Positions 17,179 to 26,210 of a stretch of 64,000 nucleotides of DNA are shown one piece after another (positions within the stretch are counted from its first letter, which is position 1; the number at the start of each line of letters is the position of its first letter). The position numbers were made by a program, and so were the translations under genes. Under the pieces are notes generated by a model. It was not told the origin of the DNA, did no database searches, and saw only the letters and a program-made list of their open reading frames with translations. Origin of the DNA: Anaerolineae bacterium (lineage in GTDB: Bacteria; Chloroflexota; Anaerolineae; Promineifilales; Promineifilaceae); assembly GCA_023954475.1 (NCBI GenBank), contig JAMLHW010000002.1:62001-126000 (forward strand), read 5' to 3'.

Positions 17179-17297
17179 ACATTCGGCCGAAATTAACGAG
17201 ATTTTGACACTCTGTTGCTAATATCCCGAAAACGAAGCGCATAGTTAACCGGTTCAGCCGTGCTACGCTTCCTCTATCAATTAACAGGAGCATTCAC

Positions 17298-17915
17298 ATG
17301 CAAATTCCGACGTCATTAGTTCCCATGGTAGTTGAATCTACCGGGCGCGGCGAGCGTGCAATGGATATATTCTCCTTGCTGCTCAAAGAACGTATTATCA
17401 TGCTCAGTACCGGCATCAACGATCAGATTGCCAACTTGATCGTGGCTCAGTTACTGTATCTCGATTCCCAGGATCAGGAAAAACCGATTCGCCTCTACAT
17501 CAATTCACCCGGTGGACAGGTCTATTCGGGACTGGCTATTTATGACACAATGCAACAAATCAAAGCACCGGTAGCCACCGTTGCCGTCGGTTTTACGGCC
17601 AGCTTCGGAACAGTCCTGTTGACCGCCGGACAGCACGGCATGCGATATGCGCTGCCCAACGCGACCATCCATATGCATCAGCCTCTGGGTGGTGCGCAGG
17701 GTCAAGCTTCTGATATTGCGATTCAGGCCAAGGAAATCCTGCGTTTGCGCACGTCGCTGAACGGTATTCTGGCCCATCACACCGGCCAGTCGATTGAACA
17801 AATCGCCACTGATACCGATCGCGATATTTACATGCATGCCGAAGATGCGCGCGAGTATGGATTGATCGACGAAGTACTGACTAATCCAAACGCGAAACTG
17901 AACGGTAAGGGCTGA
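17298..17915 (+). CDS. clpP: ATP-dependent Clp protease proteolytic subunit
   Basis: A 205-residue serine protease that forms the barrel fed by ClpX or ClpC. Catalytic Ser is in [11 protein letters not shown] (the more usual motif is AASMG), His in IHMHQPLGG and Asp in [14 protein letters not shown] at 17286-17290 serves the ATG. clpX does not follow, unlike the common tig-clpP-clpX order; the next gene is a secreted protein behind a terminator. The coding region contains no iterated palindrome, but one lies eight bases past the stop. Confidence 0.96.
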   Translation: MQIPTSLVPMVVESTGRGERAMDIFSLLLKERIIMLSTGINDQIANLIVAQLLYLDSQDQEKPIRLYINSPGGQVYSGLAIYDTMQQIKAPVATVAVGFTASFGTVLLTAGQHGMRYALPNATIHMHQPLGGAQGQASDIAIQAKEILRLRTSLNGILAHHTGQSIEQIATDTDRDIYMHAEDAREYGLIDEVLTNPNAKLNGKG

Positions 17916-17961
17916 GCGGACATCGGCCGAGATCGATTTCACAATCCAGCAATACAATCTT

Positions 17962-18014
17962 GCGGCAACTTCAACGATGAGGTTAAGTGAATAAACTCAT
18001 CGTTGAGTTGCCGC
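17962..18014 (+). terminator. Long hairpin after clpP
   Basis: GCGGCAACTTCAACGATGAG (17962-17981) pairs with 17996-18014 over 19 bp with one bulged T. The T tract after it is weak (TGTTTGTG). It is the longest inverted repeat seen in the window and probably ends the tig-clpP transcript or protects its 3' end. Confidence 0.65.
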
Positions 18015-18099
18015 TGTTTGTGTCTCCACCTATAATCTGCGCATCAACTGGGCTTGCCCCAAGAAATTGACACGTAACTCTGTTTGTCATAGGTCCGCT

Positions 18100-19920
18100 A
18101 TGCACCCATCCGAAAACCGGCGTCTCAATCGGCTACTCATTGTGTCACTGGGTTGTCTGTTACTATTGCTCGCGGCCTTTCCCATTATCCAGGGAAAGGG
18201 TGTTCGTAGCAGTGTTCGGCCGGTTTACGCTTATCAGCCCGCAGTAACGATCACACCCAGTTCGCGTTCCGTTAATGTCGTCGCCGGAGAAACTGGTGTA
18301 TTGTCGCATACAATAGAAAATACCGGCGACGAGACCGGTACATTTACTATCACGGTGTCGACGACCCAGTCTACCTATTTCACAGTTGAATTTGTTTCGG
18401 AAACCAACCCCTTTGTTGAAGAACTGTCTCCGGGTGAGGAGATCGATGTCGATATCGGTTACGTCATTTCGGGGGCAGCCCCTAACAATACGTTCGGTGC
18501 AGTGCGACTCGATGTCATTTTAGTGAGTGACCCCAGTGTCATTCGCACGGCGACAAATACGTTGACTGTCGTCAATCCGACGGCAACGCCTACGCCAACA
18601 CGGACACCGACACCTGAAGCCAATGTCTATGCCGACGCACTGGAGCCAAACAACACCATTTCGGATGCATCAACTTTACTTGTCGATAACGGGCAAACGT
18701 GTTCTCTGACATTGTGGCCGGTTGGTGATCTTGACTATTTCCGATTTTCTGCCCGGACCGGGTCCGTTTACCAGATCACGACTGACATAAGGTCGGCTGG
18801 TCTGGATACATACATGACCGTTTACGACACGAACTTTAACGTGGTCGGTACCAATGATAATTATCAGCAGACAGGTGGCAGTTCGCAGTTTACGGTAACG
18901 GCCGGTTGGGACGGTTTTTACTTCGTTCAGATTGCTAATCTATCGCCTAATAATCCGGCAAATAAGACGTATTGCATTGAAGTTGAACAGGTTGTTCCGA
19001 CGGCTACACCAACGCCTGAGTTGTTGCCGACCGATCCGTACGAAGACAACGGTAATTTTGATATAGCGGCATTGATTGCGACTGATACGACGTATTCGGC
19101 CGATTTTGTGCCACCCATCCCCCCTGGTCCCGACAATGATTTTTATCAGTTGTGGATCAAACCGGGCATATACTACAACTGTCAGACCTTTGACCTTTCC
19201 GGCGTTACCGACACCAATATGATCTTGTATGATCAAAATCGCAATGGATTGGCCGGAAACGACGATAAGGCGCCCGGTGATCTGGGCAGCGAAGTCGAGT
19301 ATTTTTCGACTTATACTGGTTGGTTGTTTATCCTGGTAGGTAATTACGTCACGCCGGCGTACGCTGAATCGCCGCAGTACACATACAAGCTGACTTGTAC
19401 CGCAGATGCATCTACACCAACACCGACCCCGACGGCAACTCCGACGCCGCGTCCGCCAACGACTGGCGGGGGCAGCGGTTCTGTGCCGCCGACAGCAACG
19501 CTGATTCCGTCGCCAACACCGGAGAAACCAGGTACGCCGGTGGCAATCGAAACGCCGACTGCCACGCCACGCCCCAATATCGTTTTTACGCCGTTACCAA
19601 CACCGACTTCGGCAGCATCCGGGGCGCAGCTTGCCATGCTAAACGTGACGGTTTATTATGACGAAAATGAAAACTTCCAGGTGGAGCAGTCGGAAGGGAT
19701 CATGAACGTGCAGGTTTCGCTGTTTGACAGCGTTACCGGTGAATGGCTGGCATTTGGGTATACAAACGAGGCGGGTATTGTCCCGTTTGGCCCGTTTGAA
19801 GTGAGCGGGCCTATTTTAGTCACGGTGCCGTATTTAGGTTTTTCTCAGGTCGTTGCTGCTGACGCCGGTAGTTTGCAGGTGCGCATTGCGCCGCATACGT
19901 TACCGTCGGGCATTCCATAG
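18100..19920 (+). CDS. Secreted protein with two PPC domains and an SdrD-B-like domain
   Basis: A 606-residue exported protein. A signal helix at about 10-30 precedes an immunoglobulin-like domain (about 45-150, with VVAGETGVLSHTIENTGD). Two bacterial pre-peptidase C-terminal (PPC) beta domains follow, each opening with a typical acidic turn (DALEPNNTISDA near 185; DPYEDNGNFDIA near 315). A Thr/Pro linker (about 440-500) leads to a carboxypeptidase-regulatory/SdrD-B-like domain with VYYDENENFQVEQ. No catalytic domain is seen, so it is likely a surface or matrix protein that binds ligands. The frame extends eleven codons upstream to a TTG, but the ATG at 18100 gives a normal signal peptide. 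Confidence 0.8.
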   Translation: MHPSENRRLNRLLIVSLGCLLLLLAAFPIIQGKGVRSSVRPVYAYQPAVTITPSSRSVNVVAGETGVLSHTIENTGDETGTFTITVSTTQSTYFTVEFVSETNPFVEELSPGEEIDVDIGYVISGAAPNNTFGAVRLDVILVSDPSVIRTATNTLTVVNPTATPTPTRTPTPEANVYADALEPNNTISDASTLLVDNGQTCSLTLWPVGDLDYFRFSARTGSVYQITTDIRSAGLDTYMTVYDTNFNVVGTNDNYQQTGGSSQFTVTAGWDGFYFVQIANLSPNNPANKTYCIEVEQVVPTATPTPELLPTDPYEDNGNFDIAALIATDTTYSADFVPPIPPGPDNDFYQLWIKPGIYYNCQTFDLSGVTDTNMILYDQNRNGLAGNDDKAPGDLGSEVEYFSTYTGWLFILVGNYVTPAYAESPQYTYKLTCTADASTPTPTPTATPTPRPPTTGGGSGSVPPTATLIPSPTPEKPGTPVAIETPTATPRPNIVFTPLPTPTSAASGAQLAMLNVTVYYDENENFQVEQSEGIMNVQVSLFDSVTGEWLAFGYTNEAGIVPFGPFEVSGPILVTVPYLGFSQVVAADAGSLQVRIAPHTLPSGIP

Positions 19921-20025
19921 CAGGTGATGATCATTTGTGACTTTGATAATGTCTTTTTCAAGGCGTTCTTGACAACGCTTGCGCGTAATGAAAAGTAGGA
20001 TTGAGCCGCACATAGGCTGTTAGTA

Positions 20026-21405
20026 ATGGAAGAGTCACCCGAAGAGACCCGTCAAACGAGTTCATTGCGCCGTAATTGGCCGTTGATTGTAGTCATTAGT
20101 GCTATTTTCGGTGGGCTTATCTTGCTGTGCATGTTTGCGTATTTGTTGCTGGGGCCGGCCGGAGAACAGGATTCGGCCGAAGATACGACAGCCACACCGA
20201 CCCCATTTACAGCCGACGATTTTGGCCTCGATTCGGATTTTATTTCTGTCAATTTACCTGACAGTGATGAGCCTGTTCAGGTTCAAACCGACTCGCCCGT
20301 CTTCCTCGGCATCGGCAACCGGGAATACGGCATCCAGGTCGATGTCATAACTCCAGATGGGCGTTGGAATCCTTCGCTGGCGGACGAAAACACAGCGTCC
20401 TGGGTTTTTGGAACAGTGTTGAATTACGTTTATGGTGTGGCCGATACCGAGACCAATCGTGCGCTAATGGAATCGTTGCAACCCGGTGATGAACTGCGCA
20501 TTGCTATGAAAGACGGCTCGGTGTTGACGTATGCGTTCAATAGCCGGGAAATTACTAGCCGCACTGATCAGGATGTGTTTTTGCAATCCGCACCAGGCAT
20601 TACTATCGTCTTGATGGGGACAGATGGCGATGATCGGATGGTGATACGCGGCGCTTACGTTGCGTCTGAAACAGAGCCCGATGGCATTGATGTTGGCAAT
20701 AGTTCGGCCGAATTGGGTGAACCGGCGTCACTTGGAGATTTACAAATAACCGTGCTGGGTGCCACACAACTCTACGATCAGCCCCAGGCTCCAGCAGGCT
20801 TTAACTTTTTTGTCGTCGATTTTCAGATTCAAAACAACGGTAGCAACCCATTTACCACAAATCAACTGGTACTCGTTTTGCGTGATGATTTGGGCAATTT
20901 GTACGCAGCATCTCCAATTGCAACCCAGTTGGGAACATATCCCACGCTGGTTGGTGTGGTTCCGCCTGGTGAAACAGTGCTAGCCAGCGTCGGTTACGCA
21001 ATTCCTGCTGGATTAAACGTTTCATCGGTCAATTGGGTGGTAACCGATAGAGCGACAGCAGGCGAAGTGACTATCCTCATTCCGTTTGCAGGTGGTGATG
21101 AAGCGGCTGCGAGTACACGGATATCTATGACCGGTGCTGAAGTATCAGATGACGGGACACGCTTGATCATTCAAGGCGATATATTCAATGAAGGCAGCGA
21201 AGCAGTCATCGTCAGCGAATCCTCTGTTAAATTACAGGGTATCGACGGCACCAACTATCTACTCTTGTCGACCAATCCGGCATTTCCCTGGGTTGTCAAT
21301 CCTGGCGCAACCCTGGTCTACTTTGTAAGCTTCCAGCGTCCCGGCGAATCCGATGCAATTTTTACTGTCCTGAATCAATCTTATAGCTTGTCAGGCATTC
21401 GTTGA
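20026..21405 (+). CDS. Membrane-anchored sortase-like protein lacking catalytic residues, with DUF4352-like domain
   Basis: A 459-residue protein with a membrane helix at 18-42. Residues about 85-212 follow the class E/D sortase pattern: GRWNPSLADENTASWVFG, then LQPGDELRIAMKDGSVLTYAF, then GITIVLMGTDGDDRMVIRGAYV. In working sortases the GH(R) motif carries the His and TL(I/T)TC the Cys; here the equivalent places read NYVYG and TIVLMG, so both are missing. A DUF4352-like beta sandwich (about 235-345) and another beta domain follow. It probably binds a partner at the cell surface. The sortase relation is by eye and should be checked by structure prediction. It lies 105 bases after the PPC gene and may be co-expressed. 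Confidence 0.6.
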   Translation: MEESPEETRQTSSLRRNWPLIVVISAIFGGLILLCMFAYLLLGPAGEQDSAEDTTATPTPFTADDFGLDSDFISVNLPDSDEPVQVQTDSPVFLGIGNREYGIQVDVITPDGRWNPSLADENTASWVFGTVLNYVYGVADTETNRALMESLQPGDELRIAMKDGSVLTYAFNSREITSRTDQDVFLQSAPGITIVLMGTDGDDRMVIRGAYVASETEPDGIDVGNSSAELGEPASLGDLQITVLGATQLYDQPQAPAGFNFFVVDFQIQNNGSNPFTTNQLVLVLRDDLGNLYAASPIATQLGTYPTLVGVVPPGETVLASVGYAIPAGLNVSSVNWVVTDRATAGEVTILIPFAGGDEAAASTRISMTGAEVSDDGTRLIIQGDIFNEGSEAVIVSESSVKLQGIDGTNYLLLSTNPAFPWVVNPGATLVYFVSFQRPGESDAIFTVLNQSYSLSGIR

Positions 21406-21505
21406 TTCTGACTTAGGGACAGACTTATGATGTGATCTGTGCTGGATATGTGATCTGCCAGTACGGTGGGATGCGTTATGCGCATAATAAACAGGGGTGC
21501 TCAAG

Positions 21506-21838
21506 ATGAGTAGCGAAGAAAAACAACCCAAGCGTATTGCTATTGAGATGCCGAAAGATGTCAAGCCGGCTTACGCCAACGCGGCATTGATATCGGTTAC
21601 ACCGGCCGAATTGTTGATCGATTTTGCCCAGGTTTTCCCGCGCGTGCCTAAAGGTCAAATCGTTTCCCGTGTAATTCTGTCGCCGCTCCATGCGAAATTG
21701 CTGCAACGCGCGTTGGCGCATAATATCGCCAATTATGAGCGGCAATTTGGTGAAATCCGAATTCCCACACAGCCGTCTGTTGCTGACCAGTTTTTCCGAT
21801 TTTCGCAATCGGACGATGATGATGATAAAAGTAAATAA
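21506..21838 (+). CDS. DUF3467 family protein
   Basis: A 110-residue protein matching DUF3467: the core YANAALISVTPAELLIDFAQVFP and the SRVILSPLHAKLLQRALAHNIANYE helix. It ends in an Asp-rich tail. Members are found widely, sometimes next to gas-vesicle or secretion genes; function is unknown. AGGGG at 21493-21497 suits the ATG at 21506. The next gene (translin) starts 17 bases after the stop, so the pair is likely one operon. Confidence 0.8.
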   Translation: MSSEEKQPKRIAIEMPKDVKPAYANAALISVTPAELLIDFAQVFPRVPKGQIVSRVILSPLHAKLLQRALAHNIANYERQFGEIRIPTQPSVADQFFRFSQSDDDDDKSK

Positions 21839-21855
21839 GAGTGGTGAGGTGGCAG

Positions 21856-22485
21856 ATGGATGATTTGGATGCAATCGCAGACGGGATTCGCGTACGGTTT
21901 GAGCTGGTAGACGATGCACGTGAGCAAGCGATTCACCGGTCGCGTGATCTGATTCGCATTTGTGCCCGATCAATTCGTGCCATGCATCGGGAAGAGTGGG
22001 ATTCGGCCGAATCCCAGCTCGAAGATGCACGTCACTCCTCGCGTGAGTTGATCGCTTGTTGTGATCAGTTTCCCAGCATCTACAACGCAGGTTATACCCA
22101 GGACGCGCTCAAAGAATATGTTGAAGCGCATCTCACCTACGCACTCATGCGTCAGCTTCCCCTCAAATCCCCGTCAGAACTCGGCGTAGCCGGCAGTACC
22201 TGGCTGAATGGCCTATCTGAAGCAGCCACCGAACTGCGCCGCCGTATTCTCGACATTATCCGCCACGGTCACAGTGACGAAGCAGAACGCTTGCTTGACC
22301 TGATGGACGAAATCTACAGCTTGCTCGTGACATTCGATTTCCACGATACCATTACGCGTGGTTTGCGTCGCCGCACAGATACCGTACGAGCCGTTTTGGA
22401 GCGTACGCGCGGTGATGTGACCACCAGTCTGCGGCAAGCCCAACTTGAAAGCGCATTGTCTCGTGTCGAAAATCAAATCGAATAA
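21856..22485 (+). CDS. Translin family protein
   Basis: A 209-residue all-helical protein. The segment KEYVEAHLTYALM and the pattern of basic helices (RSRDLIRICARSIRAMH; ATELRRRILDIIRHG) match translin, a single-stranded DNA/RNA-binding octamer former known best from eukaryotes and archaea, with scattered bacterial members that are often misnamed haloacid dehalogenases. Translin-TRAX complexes cut RNA through acidic residues in TRAX; I cannot tell which type this is. GAGGTGG just ahead favours the ATG at 21856 over the GTG at 21841. It follows the DUF3467 gene directly. Confidence 0.78.
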   Translation: MDDLDAIADGIRVRFELVDDAREQAIHRSRDLIRICARSIRAMHREEWDSAESQLEDARHSSRELIACCDQFPSIYNAGYTQDALKEYVEAHLTYALMRQLPLKSPSELGVAGSTWLNGLSEAATELRRRILDIIRHGHSDEAERLLDLMDEIYSLLVTFDFHDTITRGLRRRTDTVRAVLERTRGDVTTSLRQAQLESALSRVENQIE

Positions 22486-22603
22486 ATACCTGGAGACAAC
22501 TGTCAGGGCTACCGCTCGCATTTGTTGTCTTATGGAATGCTAACAGCGGTGCGCTATCGTAATTGGACACGTTAAATACGCAACCTAAAGGAGTAGTTTT
22601 GTA

Positions 22604-23161
22604 ATGGACAAGCAGGTGATTATCGTCGGCGACGGACCGGGTGCATTGAGTGCGGCATTGTTTTTGGCCAAAAATGGGATGAGTGTCGCTGTCTATGGGC
22701 AGGACAAAACGGCCATGCATTGGGCGTTGCTGAACAACTATCTCGGTATTCCTCAAATTACCGGCACGGAGTTTCAGGAAGTCGCACGCGAACAGGTGAC
22801 TGCTTTTGGTGCTGACCTGCACGATATGCGTGTCGAACAAGTAGAACAAAAGGCAGATGGCTTTGCAGTGACATTGGCCGATGACACAGTGCACACTGCT
22901 GCCTACGTTGTTTTGGCGGAAGGAAAGGGGGCGCTGATTGCTACGGCCATGGGCTTGCCAAAAAACGACAGCGGTATTATTGTCGACCGCAATGGTTTCA
23001 CTGGTGTGGACGGTCTTTACGCTGTCGGTCGTGGCACAAAAATCCATCGCAGCCAGGCGATTATCTCGGCTGGTGAAGGGGCAGCGGCTGCGCTGGACAT
23101 TCTGTCACGAGAGCACGGCAAAGATTTTAACGACTTTGACACCCCGCCCAAAGAAGATTGA
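22604..23161 (+). CDS. Small FAD-dependent thioredoxin-reductase-like protein
   Basis: A 185-residue one-domain flavoprotein. It opens with a dinucleotide-binding motif (VIIVGDGPGALSAALFL) and ends with the FAD-ribityl motif GVDGLYAVGRGTK followed by an ISAGEGAAAALDI helix. This is the FAD half of a thioredoxin reductase without the NADPH domain and without a CxxC redox pair. It could be a reduced oxidoreductase or a flavin-binding regulator. AAGGAG precedes the ATG. It ends ten bases before lipM and may share its message. Confidence 0.8.
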   Translation: MDKQVIIVGDGPGALSAALFLAKNGMSVAVYGQDKTAMHWALLNNYLGIPQITGTEFQEVAREQVTAFGADLHDMRVEQVEQKADGFAVTLADDTVHTAAYVVLAEGKGALIATAMGLPKNDSGIIVDRNGFTGVDGLYAVGRGTKIHRSQAIISAGEGAAAALDILSREHGKDFNDFDTPPKED

Positions 23162-23170
23162 TCGGGTCGC

Positions 23171-24040
23171 ATGGAGAAGGTAGCGGTTCAACGTCCGGAA
23201 CGGATACAGGTCGAAGCAGTTGATTCGGCCGAATGGCGACTGCTCTTACCTTCTATCTTTGATGGGCCGACCAATATGGCAGTGGATGAAGTCATAGCCG
23301 ATTCCGTTCGTGACGGTGCGAGTTTACCTACTTTGCGCTTCTACGGCTGGAATCCACCATGTCTATCGCTGGGTCGCAGTCAGCCGTGGGATGTCGCCGA
23401 TTTTGACCGGTGTGCCGCGCTGGGTTGGGATGTCGTACGTCGGCCGACGGGCGGGCGCGCTGTCCTGCATATTGACGAATTGACCTATTCGGTAGCTGCA
23501 CCCGAAAGTGAGCCGCGTGTCAAAGGTGGCGTTCTGGAAAGTTATCGTCGCCTTTCTGCTGCGCTGTACAATGGGTTGCACGCGATGGGCATCATACCTG
23601 AACGCGCACTACCGTACTATGCCGACCGGGGTGCATCTGGCCCGGCATGTTTTGATGGGCCATCTGACTATGAAGTGACGATTGCACAGCGCAAGTTAAT
23701 CGGCAGTGCGCAACAGCGCCGCACGGGTGTCGTATTGCAACACGGTTCGTTGCCGTTGTATGGTGATGTTACCCGGGTGCGATTGGGGTTGCGCTTTGAC
23801 ACAGAGGGGCAGCGAGCGGCGCTCGAAAACCGACTGCGCTGGCGGGCAACGACGTTGTCAGAGGCGCTTGGCGGTCGCGTTGCCACATTGGACGAAGCGG
23901 CTGCCGTTCTCCGCCAGGGTTTTGAGCAAACGCTGGCTATTACATTTGTGGAGTCAGAATTGACTTCGGCCGAAAAAGAACGCGTTATCGAGATACGTGC
24001 AGAAAAATACGCGAACGACGCGTGGACACGGTACAAATAA
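23171..24040 (+). CDS. lipM: Octanoyl-[GcvH/ACP]:protein N-octanoyltransferase (LipM-like)
   Basis: A 289-residue member of the biotin/lipoate ligase fold. The motif RRPTGGRAVLH near 91-101, the catalytic Cys160 in PACFDGPSDYEV and KLIGSAQ after it define the LipM/LplA group; a Cys at this place marks octanoyl transferases. It would move octanoyl from acyl carrier protein to lipoyl domains such as GcvH, fitting the GcvT-type fusion gene at 50.5-53.6 kb and acpP at 35.7 kb, although neither is adjacent. A lipoate ligase role cannot be excluded. Confidence 0.82.
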   Translation: MEKVAVQRPERIQVEAVDSAEWRLLLPSIFDGPTNMAVDEVIADSVRDGASLPTLRFYGWNPPCLSLGRSQPWDVADFDRCAALGWDVVRRPTGGRAVLHIDELTYSVAAPESEPRVKGGVLESYRRLSAALYNGLHAMGIIPERALPYYADRGASGPACFDGPSDYEVTIAQRKLIGSAQQRRTGVVLQHGSLPLYGDVTRVRLGLRFDTEGQRAALENRLRWRATTLSEALGGRVATLDEAAAVLRQGFEQTLAITFVESELTSAEKERVIEIRAEKYANDAWTRYK

Positions 24041-24071
24041 AAAGCCGAGTTTGTGAAACAAACTCGGCTTT
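24041..24071 (+). terminator. Bidirectional terminator between lipM and the DUF4230 gene
   Basis: A perfect 14-bp stem, AAAGCCGAGTTTGT (24041-24054), loop GAA, and its complement (24058-24071). The stem starts right after the lipM stop and lies eight bases from the stop of the convergent gene, so it can serve both. Confidence 0.88.
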
Positions 24072-24078
24072 GGATGGT

Positions 24079-24873
24079 CTACGGAACCGGCGTCGCGATG
24101 ACGAATCCCTTTGGTGCATCTTGTTGATACGGTTCAGGAATCGGCGGTGGACCGTCAGTGAAAATCACATTCTCAAATCCCAACCCGACGAGGAAATCTT
24201 GCATGTATTGATGCGCATTGGCATCGGCACGTTGCAGTAAATCGCCGGCCAAAGCCGCAGCCAAAATTTCTTGCTCAGCGATTTGTCTCACTTGTGTCTC
24301 CAATTGTGGATCGGAATTGCCAAATACACTGAGCAGCAGACCGGTGTCACGGTCGGCGACGTAAGAGCGTTCATTGTCCAGGCGCGTCACCAAAACTTCG
24401 ACATCAGGCAAATTGACCATTACCGTCGTCGGATCGACGACTTGTAAATCATCGACTTCAATTTTCGCCATATCGACGCCGGCGATCACGTCCCCGTAGG
24501 CGACAAAAATCATCGTTTCACCCAACGCGCCCCACAGCATTTCATTGTTTTGTTCGGCCGATACCAGTTTCTCCATCGAAACCGATGCCGTTTCCAGACG
24601 CGCCATATCGTTGATCTCGCGTACAATGGTAACCGGATCGGGCAGGATAACGGGTGTTGCTTGCAGCAGCACACCTTGCACGAGTGCCTGTACCGGTTCG
24701 ACAATCGTTTTCTTTGTTGTATAAGCGGTTGACACAGCTAGAAATGCCGCCAGTGCAGCGAATATCGCGAATAAAGCCAGAAAGACGAGGGCAGTAGTAC
24801 GCAGGCAGCCGCCGCTTCTGCTCTTGGGCGGCGGTGCTTGTTCTTGTGGTGTAGCCGTAAACTCTTTTTGCAT
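24079..24873 (-). CDS. DUF4230 membrane-anchored protein
   Basis: A 264-residue protein with one membrane helix at about 26-48 and an outer DUF4230 domain. Recognisable parts are VREINDMARLETA, the DVIAGVDMAKI strand and a long helix before the C terminus (QIAEQEILAAALAGDLLQRADANA). Function of the family is unknown. GGAGATAG upstream of the ATG is a good ribosome site. It stands alone, facing away from the DUF503 gene. Confidence 0.75.
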   Translation of the reverse strand: MQKEFTATPQEQAPPPKSRSGGCLRTTALVFLALFAIFAALAAFLAVSTAYTTKKTIVEPVQALVQGVLLQATPVILPDPVTIVREINDMARLETASVSMEKLVSAEQNNEMLWGALGETMIFVAYGDVIAGVDMAKIEVDDLQVVDPTTVMVNLPDVEVLVTRLDNERSYVADRDTGLLLSVFGNSDPQLETQVRQIAEQEILAAALAGDLLQRADANAHQYMQDFLVGLGFENVIFTDGPPPIPEPYQQDAPKGFVIATPVP

Positions 24874-25093
24874 TATCTATCTCCAGCCTATTGAGACACC
24901 GGTATCGCTAAATTGATCACATAAGTCATGTTGCACTCATACATTGGCGCTGTGCGCTGCCTCGGTGACAGCGTCAACTGCCTTTGTACCATAGTTGCAT
25001 ATGCTATACGTTTGACTGGGCGTATCGTCGCAAAATCGGCCGAAATTCCTTAACTTGCTTGTTTTCCACGTGCCAAACGGGCAAAATTGCGCG

Positions 25094-25378
25094 ATGTTAG
25101 TTGCAACTTGCGTCATCCAGCTTCAACTTCCCGGCGTTCGTTCGTTGAAAGAGAAACGGCGTGTACTCAAATCAGTACTGAAGCGTCTGCACAATCAATT
25201 CAATGTGGCATCGGCCGAAATTGATCATCATGATGTCTGGCAAACGGCAACCATCGCACTCGTAACAGTCGGCACAGACGGACACTACCTGACTGGTTTG
25301 CTGGAAAAGACGGTGCAGTGGGTTGAGCAGGCACGCCCCGATCTTCCCATTGAAGCCGTCTCCATCACGTTTCGTTGA
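25094..25378 (+). CDS. DUF503 (YlxP-like) protein
   Basis: A 94-residue protein matching DUF503: an N-terminal strand MLVATCVIQLQLPG, then RSLKEKRRVLKSVLKRLHNQFNV, then AEIDHHDVWQTATIALVTVG. In Firmicutes the gene (ylxP) sits in the nusA-infB-rbfA cluster and may help ribosome maturation; here it is alone. The frame runs back to 25055, but the ATG at 25094 gives the family N terminus. The stop is fifteen bases from the convergent DUF1461 gene. Confidence 0.85.
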   Translation: MLVATCVIQLQLPGVRSLKEKRRVLKSVLKRLHNQFNVASAEIDHHDVWQTATIALVTVGTDGHYLTGLLEKTVQWVEQARPDLPIEAVSITFR

Positions 25379-25393
25379 TAGCTTGGAACGCGC

Positions 25394-26104
25394 TCAGGCG
25401 GGCATATTGCCCTGTTTGCGTGCCCGACGCATCAGTAAATAGCCGAGAAGTGCCACGCCGATGCCGAGTATCAATGATCCCACACTCAAGATCACACCAA
25501 AATCAAACCAGAATTTCTCGGGGAAGAGGCGGATGAGACCGTCGGTATAGTAAAAAGTCCATGAGCCTGGTGGGAAAAGCAATTCGTGGAACTCGACAAA
25601 GAATATTTGCCATGCAAGCAAAATGAATAGTGCGATGGCTGCCAGTATAATGGCTGTGAACACGCCGCCACCGAAAATCGCCTGGTATGCTGTGTAGCGC
25701 GTTGATTGACGCCACAACAAGGCGGCAGTGCCAATAATGACAATCAAGCCTGCCACAATTGCACCGATCCGAATTGCATCGGTTAACTTCTTTACATCAA
25801 CCATGTGATCGAGTTCGCTCTGCAAGTACCATGGTTCACCTGTGTTGGGGTCAACCTGGTCAGCCAGCATAAAAATAACATCTTCCGCTGCATCCCATCG
25901 GCCGAGATAATCAACGGCAACCAGAGCAAGATCGAGGCGTTGCGCCTGTGTCAGTCCCAACGGGTCAGCCGGAAACGTCGCTTTGGCATATTCATAGGTG
26001 GGGTATGCCGGACTGACGGTCAATGTGATCATCGTAAATCCGAGGAAAAACGGCATCGCAATAATGATGAGCCATTTGACGATAGTGAGCCATTTTGTAG
26101 TCAC
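25394..26104 (-). CDS. DUF1461 (TIGR01906-like) integral membrane protein
   Basis: A 236-residue protein with four likely membrane helices (about 8-30, 111-132, 146-170, 205-226). The outer loop FHELLFPPGSWTFYY and DGLIRLFPEKFW is the family signature. Function is unknown in general; members occur in Firmicutes and Chloroflexota. GTG start at 26104 with AGAGGT upstream. Confidence 0.82.
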   Translation of the reverse strand: MTTKWLTIVKWLIIIAMPFFLGFTMITLTVSPAYPTYEYAKATFPADPLGLTQAQRLDLALVAVDYLGRWDAAEDVIFMLADQVDPNTGEPWYLQSELDHMVDVKKLTDAIRIGAIVAGLIVIIGTAALLWRQSTRYTAYQAIFGGGVFTAIILAAIALFILLAWQIFFVEFHELLFPPGSWTFYYTDGLIRLFPEKFWFDFGVILSVGSLILGIGVALLGYLLMRRARKQGNMPA

Positions 26105-26210
26105 TGTATACCTCTATTTTGCCGGAATCTTGCCTGATGCAGCGTGGCAAGATGCCTTGCCTTGATTCAATTTTGTCGTGTCATTCGAATAGCGGCAGGT
26201 GGGTTCCGGG

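Noticed and set aside
21411-21466. Near-direct repeat ATGTGATCTG upstream of the DUF3467 gene
   Set aside because: Two copies of ten bases about 18 bases apart, not placed with any convincing promoter; chance is a fair explanation.
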